Shown here: one piece after another, positions 53,750-61,991 of the stretch
How positions within the stretch are numbered: the stretch's first letter is position 1
Layout: every line of letters begins with the position of its first letter
NCBI GenBank assembly: GCA_018242625.1
Contig: JAFEBO010000012.1
Span: forward strand, 62,001-126,000
Reading direction: 5' to 3'
DNA: 64,000 nucleotides
Source of the DNA: Planctomycetota bacterium
Lineage (GTDB): Bacteria; Planctomycetota; Phycisphaerae; Phycisphaerales; UBA1924
Program-made: the position numbers and the translations under genes
Notes under the pieces: generated by a model
The model's input: the letters and a program-made list of their open reading frames with translations, nothing else
Told to the model about the DNA's origin: nothing
Databases searched by the model: none

Positions 53750-55075
53750 ATGCAGACAGCGGGCAAAGCACGGCCGAGGTTCTGGGTGTTTCTTTGGCTG
53801 CTGCTCTCCGCCCTATCGCTCTCTCTCCACCTCCTGTTGTGGAGCCAATGGCCGGTTGCGGTGGCTATCGAATCCGCGGCAAGCCTGCTCAAGCCGCTGG
53901 TCAATCTGGTTCACACCGTAACGACCCCGGGATGGCTGCTGGCGCGGCTGTGCCTGAGCTCATGGGGCGAAGCAGACCTGACCGCTTCCGCACTTGCCTG
54001 CTGCGCGGGCTCGGGGGTGATCGTGCTTTCTTTGCTCTGGATAGCAAAGCTGCGAGCCGCCTCGCACGCGTGGCTTGCAAAAGCCGCGACGCGCAAACAG
54101 CCCAGCGACCTTCAATCTCCGCCCGATTTCTCCCGCCGCAAGATCCTGGCCGACGCGGTCCTGTTCTCTTCTGCCGCCGGTGCAACGCTGCTGGTGACAG
54201 ACGCCGCGTGCTTTGCTCCGGCCCGGCTCCGACTCCAGCGGTACACCGTGGCGATTCCGGGCCTCCCGCACGAGTTGCACGGCCTTCGGCTCGCACAGAT
54301 CACCGACACCCACCTTGGCCCTCGCGTCCCCGCCGAACTGATCGACTTGGCTATCCGCATGGCGATCGACCTTGATCCTCACGTCTTCCTGCTCACCGGC
54401 GACTACATCCACTGCGGCTCCGAATGGCTTTCACCCGCCGCACGACAATTTCGCCCGCTCGTCGAGTCAGGCAAGCCGGTCGTCTCCGTGCGCGGTAACC
54501 ACGACTGGTTCAATGACGGCGAGCGCATGGCACGCCTGCTCCGCGATTGCGGCATCCCTGTCATAGATAACGACCGACTGTTTCTCTCCGGCACAGCCGG
54601 CGGCCCGCTCTCCCTTAGCAAGCACCCGTCCGGGCCGGCTCTTTGCCTCGCGGGACTTGGAGATCTTCGCCAGCACTTCATCGACCCCGACGCGGCGCTC
54701 CGGGATGTCGACCCGGACATCCCCCGGCTTGTCCTCTCGCATAATCCAGACAGTGCGGAAGAGGCTGCCGTTACTCGCAAGTCGGCACCGCGGATCGATC
54801 TCATGATCTGCGGTCACACCCACGGCGGACAGGTTCGAATTCCCGGCGTGGGCACGGCCGCCAGCCTGCTGTCTCGGTATGGCGACAAGTACGCGGCGGG
54901 GCTGGTCCGCGGCCCTGCGTGCCCGGTGCTCATTTCACGCGGCGTGGGGATTTCGCTTGTCCCGTTCCGTTTCCTGGTGCCGCCGGAAGTTGTGGAGATC
55001 ACGCTGACCCGCGCGCCGGACGAGGCCCGGGCCGATCCCCATACGCTTGTGCGTGCAGCGCGAATCGCAACATGA
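53750..55075 (+). CDS. membrane-anchored metallophosphoesterase (YkuE/YaeI-like)
   Basis: The 441-residue protein has hydrophobic segments near residues 10-30, 35-65 and 85-105, then a calcineurin-like phosphoesterase domain. Its motifs are LAQITDTHLGPRVP (Asp, His), FLLTGDYIHCG (GDxxx), VSVRGNHDWFND (GNHD), LVLSHNPD and CGHTHGGQVRIP (GHTHGG). This matches the YkuE/YaeI-type family, some of which hydrolyse UDP-diacylglucosamine or lipid precursors. The ATG at 53750 has no strong ribosome binding site. The 3' end overlaps the E1-like gene by 23 bp. Confidence 0.88.
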   Translation: MQTAGKARPRFWVFLWLLLSALSLSLHLLLWSQWPVAVAIESAASLLKPLVNLVHTVTTPGWLLARLCLSSWGEADLTASALACCAGSGVIVLSLLWIAKLRAASHAWLAKAATRKQPSDLQSPPDFSRRKILADAVLFSSAAGATLLVTDAACFAPARLRLQRYTVAIPGLPHELHGLRLAQITDTHLGPRVPAELIDLAIRMAIDLDPHVFLLTGDYIHCGSEWLSPAARQFRPLVESGKPVVSVRGNHDWFNDGERMARLLRDCGIPVIDNDRLFLSGTAGGPLSLSKHPSGPALCLAGLGDLRQHFIDPDAALRDVDPDIPRLVLSHNPDSAEEAAVTRKSAPRIDLMICGHTHGGQVRIPGVGTAASLLSRYGDKYAAGLVRGPACPVLISRGVGISLVPFRFLVPPEVVEITLTRAPDEARADPHTLVRAARIAT

Positions 55076-56114
55076 ACTGGACCGCTACTCCCGGCAGGTC
55101 ATTTTGCCCGGAATCGGGCCGGACGGACAGCGGAAGCTGTTGAACGCCCGAGTTGCTGTCGTTGGCTGCGGGGCGCTGGGATGCGCGGCGATCGATCTTC
55201 TCGCACGGGCGGGCGTGGCCTCGCTCGGCTTGATCGACCGCGACGTCGTCGAAGAGACCAACCTCCAGCGTCAGTGTCTCTTCACCGAAGCCGATGCGCA
55301 CGAAGGGGCGCCCAAGGCGGTCGCAGCAGCCCGCAGAGTTGCACAGATCAACTCCGGCGTGCAATGCGAGTCTCACATCCGTGATCTCACGTTTGACTCC
55401 GCGGAAGATCTCATCCTTTCCCCCCGACGGCCCGATCTCATCCTCGACGGAACCGATAATCTCGAAACTCGATACCTGCTCAACGACCTGGCCGTCAAGC
55501 ATGCGATCCCGCTCGTGTACGGCGGTGTCATCGCGCGTCGCGGCATGCAGATGACCGTCCGCCCTCATCCGGGCCCGCACGCGACGCCATGCCTCCGCTG
55601 CGTCTTTCCCGAGCCTTCCTCCCAGATCGAAACCTGCGACACCGCGGGCGTCCTGGGGCCCGCTGTTTCAATCGTCGCCTCACTCCAGGCCGCGGCGGCG
55701 ATCGAGATCATCCTCGATTCAGTTCCACATCCCCCGGCGCTCACGGAGTTTGATCTCGGCAGCGGCCGCTTCCGCACCATCGACCTGTCCACGCTGTCGT
55801 CGGTTCGCCCCGGCTGCATCTGCTGCGGACAGCGCCGGTACGAATACCTCTCCGGTGAGAAGGCCCGCCCCGCCGTCTCTCTGTGCGGCCGGGGCGCTTT
55901 TCAGATTCCGGCCGGGAGTGAAGCGATCGACCTCGCCAGCCTTGCATCCCGGGCGGCCCGAATCTCGAGCGTTCGCGCGACAGAGTTTTTCGTGCGGGTG
56001 GCGCCGAAGGATGGTGTTGAGATGACCGTCTTCGCCGATGCCCGGGCCGTTGTGCGGGGCGTCGCCAATGAGGGCGAGGCCCGTGCCCTGTACGACCGAA
56101 TCGTCGGGGCCTGA
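55053..56114 (+). CDS. ThiF/MoeB/HesA-family adenylyltransferase
   Basis: The 353-residue protein has the E1-like start ELDRYSRQVILPGIG, the ATP-binding VVGCGALGCAAIDLLARAG, DRDVVEETNLQRQCLF and LDGTDNLETRYLLND, all of which are MoeB/ThiF signatures. Two Cys-x2-Cys pairs (CLRC and CICC) probably bind zinc. A short C-terminal domain replaces the rhodanese found in other members. The enzyme activates the C-terminus of a ubiquitin-like sulfur carrier (ThiS or MoaD) for thiamine or molybdopterin synthesis. No such carrier is adjacent. The GTG at 55053 is chosen; a TTG at 55047 is possible. It overlaps the previous gene. Confidence 0.9.
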   Translation: MQRESQHELDRYSRQVILPGIGPDGQRKLLNARVAVVGCGALGCAAIDLLARAGVASLGLIDRDVVEETNLQRQCLFTEADAHEGAPKAVAAARRVAQINSGVQCESHIRDLTFDSAEDLILSPRRPDLILDGTDNLETRYLLNDLAVKHAIPLVYGGVIARRGMQMTVRPHPGPHATPCLRCVFPEPSSQIETCDTAGVLGPAVSIVASLQAAAAIEIILDSVPHPPALTEFDLGSGRFRTIDLSTLSSVRPGCICCGQRRYEYLSGEKARPAVSLCGRGAFQIPAGSEAIDLASLASRAARISSVRATEFFVRVAPKDGVEMTVFADARAVVRGVANEGEARALYDRIVGA

Positions 56115-56134
56115 AACCAGAGAAGGAGATTCCA

Positions 56135-56671
56135 ATGGGACAGTTCCTCGATCAGATCGTCGCCGCCTCCCGCCGCGGACGCGGCTTCGCCGAAAAGGCC
56201 GTCGTCGGAGTCACGCCCCAGCTCTTCGCACGCAAACCCCGATTTGAAACGAGCGCCGGAGTCAAAGTCGTCGACGCCAATCACCCCGCCTTCGTGTACG
56301 GTCACCTGGCGCTCTATCCCGCCCGCATCGGCTCAATGCTCGACCTCGATACCTCATCCTTCAATGCGCCGGCCGATTTCTCCGACCTCTTCAAGGCGGG
56401 CGTGGAATGCAAGGACGACCCAGAAGGCCGCATCTATCCGGCCATGGACAGGATCACGGCGGCATTCTTCTCGAATTACGACGCCCTCTACGAAAAAATG
56501 GCGAAGGTGGACGATTCCGCGCTGCTAAAGGCAACACCCGAGGAGCGCTACCGGGCTCACTTCCCCACCACCGGCATGGCCGTCGCGTTCATGCTGACGA
56601 GCCACGTGATGGTGCACATGGGCCAGGTGAGCACATGGCGCCGGTGTTTCGGCCTGCCCCCGCTGATGTGA
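56135..56671 (+). CDS. DinB-like protein (second copy type)
   Basis: The 178-residue protein has ANHPAFVYGHLALYP and SHVMVHMGQVSTWRR, with histidines spaced as in DinB-superfamily metal sites. The fold is a four-helix bundle of unknown reaction. An AGAAGGAGATTCCA sequence just before the ATG gives a clear ribosome binding site. It is 20 bp after the E1-like gene and may be co-transcribed. It is only loosely similar to the DinB_2 protein at 17992-18501. Confidence 0.8.
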   Translation: MGQFLDQIVAASRRGRGFAEKAVVGVTPQLFARKPRFETSAGVKVVDANHPAFVYGHLALYPARIGSMLDLDTSSFNAPADFSDLFKAGVECKDDPEGRIYPAMDRITAAFFSNYDALYEKMAKVDDSALLKATPEERYRAHFPTTGMAVAFMLTSHVMVHMGQVSTWRRCFGLPPLM

Positions 56672-56695
56672 TGATCATTCGAAGCGGCGAAAGGG

Positions 56696-57310
56696 CTACT
56701 GTCGCTTCGCCACTTTCTTCACGTCCGCCGAGCCGATCCACACCTTTTCGTTGCTCTGGATGTCGATCATCTCCAGATTGATCTGGTAGTACTGCACAAC
56801 CGTCTTGCGGTCGTTGCTTTCCTGCTTCACCTCGCCGATGCGGCCGAGCATGATGTAATCCGCGCCGAGTTCCATGGCCTGCTTCTTCACGGTCTCGGGC
56901 ATATTCCACGCCTGGCCCTGCTGACGCTCGTCGCGGATCTCGCCACGCTGATCCCGATCGGCAACCACGCGCACTCGCCCGGAGTTGATCAGTTCCTCTT
57001 CAAACCGCTTGGTCACAAGCTTGGTGTCGATGTAATCGCTCGTCTCATTGCGAACGGTGCCGACAAACACGATCGGCCGATTGCCGCCGTGGCTCTGACG
57101 GAAGTTCTCAACCCACGGACGGGCAAGGCAGTCGGCGATGAGCCGCTGATATGTCTGCCGGGCATCGTCATCCTGCCACCGGTAATCGACGTCCACCGTG
57201 TTGTTGGGGTCGGTCCGCTGCACGGACCAGTTGGGGTTATAGCAACCCCCCAGGGTCGCCACAGCCAACGCCAGGAACACCTTGCCGCCAATCCGCCCAC
57301 GAGCATTCAT
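56696..57310 (-). CDS. lpoB: LpoB-like penicillin-binding protein activator lipoprotein
   Basis: The 204-residue protein begins with a lipoprotein signal peptide ending VATLGGCYN (lipid-modified Cys near residue 23). The mature part carries NRPIVFVGTVRNETSDYIDT, KRFEEELINSGRVRVVADRD and GADYIMLGRIGEVKQES, matching the LpoB fold. In E. coli LpoB reaches through the peptidoglycan to activate PBP1b. The ATG at 57310 follows GGAGAG. It is next to a COG3014-like lipoprotein gene on the same strand, an arrangement seen in other bacteria (family knowledge). Confidence 0.85.
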   Translation of the reverse strand: MNARGRIGGKVFLALAVATLGGCYNPNWSVQRTDPNNTVDVDYRWQDDDARQTYQRLIADCLARPWVENFRQSHGGNRPIVFVGTVRNETSDYIDTKLVTKRFEEELINSGRVRVVADRDQRGEIRDERQQGQAWNMPETVKKQAMELGADYIMLGRIGEVKQESNDRKTVVQYYQINLEMIDIQSNEKVWIGSADVKKVAKRQ

Positions 57311-57401
57311 CGCGCAGCTCTCCATATCCCACCCGCCACCGTCAAAGTTTATACGCACTAACTTTCCCGCGGTTCCGCATTCAGAAATCCTTTACCACAC
57401 G

Positions 57402-58814
57402 CTACTTAGCAGTCGTTTCGACAATCGTGGCCAGCTGTCCCGAGACCGGTCCGGGGCCAAACCGCACATCGCGCCACGCCGTTGAACCCACCACTTGCCC
57501 GCCCCCATCCAAATAGTGCAGTCGCACGCGACGCACATCCGACGGGAGAACGCACGTGCCAACGAACGCGCGTGCCGGCAGGAATTCCCAGCATCGAAGA
57601 TCCGCCTGTTCCGTGGTCCCGAGCACCGCAAGGCCGATCAGGCCGCCGATCGAACGGATGAGCCACTGCGTGTTGGAGTTCTGCTGCGTCTGCGCGACGA
57701 CCTCGGAGGCCCCGACGGTCGCACCGGCTTTCACCAGGTACCGCACCATGGTCCTCTCGTAGATGAGGGGCAGTTCCCTGGCGAAGTTCTCCTGCGCAAC
57801 CGCGCCGATGTCTTCCACGAGCCGGAGCGTGGCGACCTCGTGCATCGTGCCGGACTCGTCCTGCGCTTCCGCGCGAGCCGACTGCACAGCGCTCCCACGC
57901 GTGACCATGCGCGGAAGTTCAAAGTACACCGGCAGCGAGTACACGGCGATCGGGCCGATGCGATCGGCAACAAGGTACGGCCCGCAGCCCGTCAGCGCCA
58001 CAAAGAGTGCATTCGCCGAGTCCGGAGCCTTTTCGGAGAGTCCCGCGAAGGACGCGGCATCAACGTTCGGAAACAGCTTGGGCTGCGCCCGCATCGCTTC
58101 GAGAAGACGCCTGCCGGCAACCCGCTGAAACTCCCTGTCGCCGGTCTTCATGAACGTGATGGCCGTCAAGTACGTTCCGAGCGGGCTCTCGATGAACTCG
58201 CCGCCCGTCGGAGTCACGTACCGCTTCATCTCGCCGGACTGCTGGGCGGCCTGGTACGCGCTCCCGGCCTTTTCTTTCAGGGCTTTGGATTCACGGAGAT
58301 ATTCATCGCGCAGGATATTCGACTTGTGAGCCAGCCGGCGGGCCTCGACGGTCGCACCGCCGTCGAGCTGCCCTCTTTCCATCTGCGCCAGCATCTTGAA
58401 GACGTTGACGTACATGTCCTCGTACGGAGCGGCGACGTAGGGCACGACAGTGTCGTTCAAGACCCACTGAGCCGCCTGTTCGGTGGGCGAAAGCTCGCGA
58501 TGCACCTCGATCGCACGCTCGGCAAGCTCGAGTTTGTCAACCGTCGTCGCGTCCTCGTTCAGGGCCATCGCCACGCCGCCACGATCAAGCAGCCAAAGAA
58601 GCTGATTGCGCTCCCCGAACGTCTCGATGGTGTCGGGCTGATCGAGAAGCTTCGCGGCACCGACAAAGTCACCCGCCTGATGCTGGGCGCGAAGCTGGTC
58701 GGACAATGCCGCGAAGGGGCTGGTGCACCCCTGCAACACGCACAGGCACGCCAGCATTGGAACGAACCGGCAAACGGACCTGATCTGGGCTGCTAGATTG
58801 GTGGATATGAACAC
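57402..58814 (-). CDS. COG3014-like lipoprotein, likely partner of LpoB
   Basis: The 470-residue protein has a lipoprotein signal peptide: basic N-terminus, hydrophobic core and LQGC (modified Cys about residue 30). The mature part is mostly helical, tetratricopeptide-like in feel (GDFVGAAKLLDQPDT), with PYEDMYVNVFKMLAQMERGQ and a later SLPVYFELPRMV segment. This matches uncharacterised lipoproteins of the COG3014 group found beside lpoB. The GTG start at 58814 overlaps the divergent MazG start by 8 bp; an ATG at 58757 is the alternative but gives a poorer signal peptide. Its function is unknown; a role with cell-wall synthesis is inferred from its neighbour. Confidence 0.75.
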   Translation of the reverse strand: MFISTNLAAQIRSVCRFVPMLACLCVLQGCTSPFAALSDQLRAQHQAGDFVGAAKLLDQPDTIETFGERNQLLWLLDRGGVAMALNEDATTVDKLELAERAIEVHRELSPTEQAAQWVLNDTVVPYVAAPYEDMYVNVFKMLAQMERGQLDGGATVEARRLAHKSNILRDEYLRESKALKEKAGSAYQAAQQSGEMKRYVTPTGGEFIESPLGTYLTAITFMKTGDREFQRVAGRRLLEAMRAQPKLFPNVDAASFAGLSEKAPDSANALFVALTGCGPYLVADRIGPIAVYSLPVYFELPRMVTRGSAVQSARAEAQDESGTMHEVATLRLVEDIGAVAQENFARELPLIYERTMVRYLVKAGATVGASEVVAQTQQNSNTQWLIRSIGGLIGLAVLGTTEQADLRCWEFLPARAFVGTCVLPSDVRRVRLHYLDGGGQVVGSTAWRDVRFGPGPVSGQLATIVETTAK

Positions 58815-59130
58815 GCCGTCTCACAGTTCGCCGCTGACTCTCGTTGCTTTCCAGCAGCTCATACGGGATCGATATTACGCGACCGACAGCAAGCGCGGCC
58901 CCGCAGCCACGTTCCTCCTGCTCACCGAAGAATTCGGAGAACTGGCCACCGCCTTGCACGCCAACCTCCCCGGCAAGACCCCCACGCCCGAGCAGCGGGC
59001 CAACCTGGAAGAGGAATTCGCCGACGTCCTCGCCTGGCTGGCAACCATCGCAAATATCACGGGCGTCGACTGGGAGAAGTGCGTGCAGAAGTACACGATC
59101 CCCGGGCTGGTGCAAGGCGTGAAGGACTAG
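58807..59130 (+). CDS. MazG-like nucleotide pyrophosphohydrolase
   Basis: The 107-residue protein contains FLLLTEEFGELATALHANLP followed by LEEEFADVLAWLATIANITG. This is the MazG metal-binding pattern EExxE...ExxD on two helices. Such enzymes remove pyrophosphate from nucleoside triphosphates, often to clean the nucleotide pool. It is a single-domain version. The ATG at 58807 is divergent from the COG3014-like gene, with the start codons overlapping. Confidence 0.85.
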   Translation: MNTPSHSSPLTLVAFQQLIRDRYYATDSKRGPAATFLLLTEEFGELATALHANLPGKTPTPEQRANLEEEFADVLAWLATIANITGVDWEKCVQKYTIPGLVQGVKD

Positions 59131-59229
59131 GGCGTTTCCCGCGGGTAGATCCGCTTCGGGCGTCGATGTGCGCCCCTTCCAAGGTCGCGTGGCACGCTTG
59201 GGGAGGGTCCAGCAAGCGGTCCTATTCGG

Positions 59230-60435
59230 CTAGACCAGGACGGCTTCTTCCTTGCCGCTCAGCCGTGTCGAAAGCCATTCGGTCACGAACTGCATCGCCA
59301 CGTTCGCCTCGATCTGGCGCTGCGCCTCGCGGATCGCATCGATGGCGCCGAGCGCAAGTCCGGGCTTATTCAGACCCAGGCGGAGCTTCCGCTGAGCCCG
59401 CTGAGAAAGCAGCTTCAGCAGCAGCATCGCCCCGGCGCGGTTCGCTGCGTCCTTGCTCGCCTGCTTGTCCTTGGCGGCCTCTTCGCTCGCCCACGTTTCG
59501 ACCAGCTTCGCCATCGCGGGGCCGAGCCCCACAACGTACTTGCCGGCGTCGCACTCCGCGAGCATCGGTTCAAGCGTCCGCGACCACTCCACCAGATTTC
59601 CCGCATGCGCCCGGACCACTTCACCCGGCGAACCCGCGGCGAACTCCAGCAGAAACCTCGAATCTTCGGGCCCTACAGGCTTTCCCGTGACGTTCTCGAT
59701 CTCTTCCTTTGAATCCTGAAGCCACCGCTTCATGTCACCCTCGGAGAGCGGCGCGAACGAAACCTGCTGAGAGCGGCTGCGGATCGTCGGCAGGAGCCGA
59801 TCCGGATTGGTCGTCACGAGAATGATCACCGTGCCGGGAGGGGGTTCTTCCAGCGTCTTGAGGATTGAATTCTGCGTTGGCGCGTTTGTCGGAGAGCGGT
59901 CCATCAGTTCCGCCTCATCCACAATAAACACCTTGGACGCTCCGCCGACCCCGCCGCCGCCCCCACCCTTCATCAGCGGCGCGAGCTTCGACGGGCGAAC
60001 CAGGTATTCGTCGATCACTTCCTTGGGGATCGTGATCAGTTTTCGGTCGCGTACCTGCTCATCATCGCTGAACCGCGCGAGTTCCTTGGTGACGATTCCA
60101 AGATCCGGATGACTTCCCGAGGCCAGCAGCCTCTGAACCTCGGACCCGGCCTTCGCAACCGGCCAGCCCTTGGCCGGAACTGTTGTTTCGGGATCGAGCA
60201 GGAGCGACGCGAATGAGAGCGCCGTGGTGAATTTTCCCACGCCGGCAGGGCCGTAAAAAATCCACGCGTGATGGACGTGGGCCGACCGGATGCTGGCTGC
60301 CAGGATCTCAAGCGCCCTGTTCTGACCGATGATCTTCGAGAAATCGACCGGTGCGACCACCCGCCGCGCCGCGGCAGGCGCGGAGTCCTCGCTCCGGGCG
60401 CGTTTGGGAGCTGATTTCGCCGGCTTCTTGGCCAC
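59230..60435 (-). CDS. holB: DNA polymerase III delta' subunit-like protein (HolB type)
   Basis: The 401-residue protein begins with a Lys/Ala-rich tail and then an AAA+ clamp-loader fold: IIGQNRALEILAASIRS, Walker A YGPAGVGKFTTA with Phe after the lysine, DEAELMD for Walker B, TLEEPPPGTVIILVTTNPDR and RSRSQQVSF as sensor and arginine region. HolB stabilises the clamp loader that puts the sliding clamp on DNA. The four-cysteine zinc module usual for bacterial delta' and gamma subunits is absent here. The DnaX-type partner is not in the window. It follows sthA on the minus strand with a 39-bp gap. Confidence 0.85.
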   Translation of the reverse strand: MAKKPAKSAPKRARSEDSAPAAARRVVAPVDFSKIIGQNRALEILAASIRSAHVHHAWIFYGPAGVGKFTTALSFASLLLDPETTVPAKGWPVAKAGSEVQRLLASGSHPDLGIVTKELARFSDDEQVRDRKLITIPKEVIDEYLVRPSKLAPLMKGGGGGGVGGASKVFIVDEAELMDRSPTNAPTQNSILKTLEEPPPGTVIILVTTNPDRLLPTIRSRSQQVSFAPLSEGDMKRWLQDSKEEIENVTGKPVGPEDSRFLLEFAAGSPGEVVRAHAGNLVEWSRTLEPMLAECDAGKYVVGLGPAMAKLVETWASEEAAKDKQASKDAANRAGAMLLLKLLSQRAQRKLRLGLNKPGLALGAIDAIREAQRQIEANVAMQFVTEWLSTRLSGKEEAVLV

Positions 60436-60474
60436 GGACTCAATATAGCACCGGCCGGAACTCGGCCGCCAGTG

Positions 60475-61908
60475 TTACACGTTCCCCAGCTTGTTGATCC
60501 CGTTCAGAGCGGCGATCTTGTAGCACTCCGCCAGGGTCGGATAGTTGAACACCGTGTTGATGAAGTAGTCCGCTGTCGCCTTGAACGCGATCGCGCACTG
60601 CCCGATGTGAACCAGTTCGGTGGCGTTGGTCCCGATGATGTGCACACCAAGAAGGGTCCGCGACTCCTGGTGGAAAAGCAGCTTGAGCGTGCCAATCTCA
60701 TCGCCGAGCAGCTGCCCGCGGGCCGTCTCCCGGTACGAGGCGATCCCGGCCTCGTACGGGATGGCATCCGCCGTCAGCTTCTCCTCGGTCCAGCCCACCA
60801 TCGAGATCTCGGGAATCGAGTAGATGCCGTAGGGCAGCAGCCCATCGATGGTGTCGCATTTCACGCCGAACATATGGCACGCCGCGAGCCGCCCCTGCTC
60901 CATCGATGTGCTCGCCAGCGCAGGGAACCCAATGACGTCCCCCGCGGCATAGATATTGGGCACGGCGGTCTGGTAGTCCTTGTTGACCGCGATGCGTCCG
61001 CGCGCATCGGCGGTCAGGCCCGCCGCCGGAAGGTTCAGACCCTCGGTGCATCCCTGTCTACCGATCGCATAGAGCAGGGTGTCGGCGGTCAGCGTCTTTC
61101 CCGATTCGAGCGTCGCTTCCACGACTTCCAGCACGCCCTCGCGCTTCTGCGCCTCGGGTGCTTCTCGCTTCTCGATCTTGACCACTTTTTCGCCCAGGCG
61201 GAGCGTTACTCCCGACTGGCGCAGGTGATACTGAAGCGCCTCAGTAATCTCGGCGTCCACGAAGTCCAGCAGCCTGGCGCGCCCTTCGATCAGCGTCACA
61301 CGAACGCCAAGAGCCGCCAGCATCGATGCGTACTCGGTCCCGATCACACCGCCGCCCACCACGATCATCGATCTCGGAATGTGCGCCAGCTTCAGAACAT
61401 CGTCGGAGGAGAAGATCTGCTTGCCGTCAAACGGAATGCCTGTTGGGGTGGTGGGAATGGTCCCCACCGAGATCAGCGTGTAGTCGGCCGCGATGGTCTC
61501 GGTCGCATGCACTCCCACGACCTCGATCGACCGGGGATCCTTGAACTGCCCCCGCCCAATCAGGACCGTTACGCCGTTGCTTGCGAAGTGATCCCTGACC
61601 AGGTCGATCTCTTTTTTGATCACCCGATGGCACGCTTCCATAAGCCCCACGAAGCCCCCGGCACGGTTCAGAGCCGGCTTGGCCGCGGCAAAGTCCGCGA
61701 GCGAAGGCGCCACCGTGGTCCGGCCGCCGAAATCCAGGATCGCCTCGCGCAGAGCCTTGCTCGGAATCGTGCCGGTATTGATCGCCACGCCTCCAAGCAC
61801 ATCGCGCTGCTCCACGACAGCAACCGATCGCCCGAGCTTCGCGGCCTGTATCGCCGCCTTCTGCCCGGCCGGACCCGATCCGATGACGCAAAGGTCAAAC
61901 TTCCTCAT
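60475..61908 (-). CDS. sthA: soluble pyridine nucleotide transhydrogenase (SthA-like)
   Basis: The 477-residue flavoprotein has FAD motif DLCVIGSGPAGQKAAIQAAK, the family IPSKALREA segment, an NAD(P) Rossmann VVGGGVIGTEYASM, and IYAAGDVIGFPAL. In the disulfide position of related reductases it has VAINTGTIPSK without the CxxxxC pair, which is what separates SthA from dihydrolipoamide dehydrogenase. It balances NADPH and NADH. The C-terminal dimer domain is complete (HIGQCAIAFKATADYFINTV). It sits between the GT4 gene and holB on the same strand. Confidence 0.93.
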   Translation of the reverse strand: MRKFDLCVIGSGPAGQKAAIQAAKLGRSVAVVEQRDVLGGVAINTGTIPSKALREAILDFGGRTTVAPSLADFAAAKPALNRAGGFVGLMEACHRVIKKEIDLVRDHFASNGVTVLIGRGQFKDPRSIEVVGVHATETIAADYTLISVGTIPTTPTGIPFDGKQIFSSDDVLKLAHIPRSMIVVGGGVIGTEYASMLAALGVRVTLIEGRARLLDFVDAEITEALQYHLRQSGVTLRLGEKVVKIEKREAPEAQKREGVLEVVEATLESGKTLTADTLLYAIGRQGCTEGLNLPAAGLTADARGRIAVNKDYQTAVPNIYAAGDVIGFPALASTSMEQGRLAACHMFGVKCDTIDGLLPYGIYSIPEISMVGWTEEKLTADAIPYEAGIASYRETARGQLLGDEIGTLKLLFHQESRTLLGVHIIGTNATELVHIGQCAIAFKATADYFINTVFNYPTLAECYKIAALNGINKLGNV

Positions 61909-61991
61909 AGCGCTGCCTTCCCGATTCCTTGTTTCTTCTTATCGGTCCACGCAAGGCCCGTCGTTGCCCCGATTTCCGCTCTCGCGCGACC

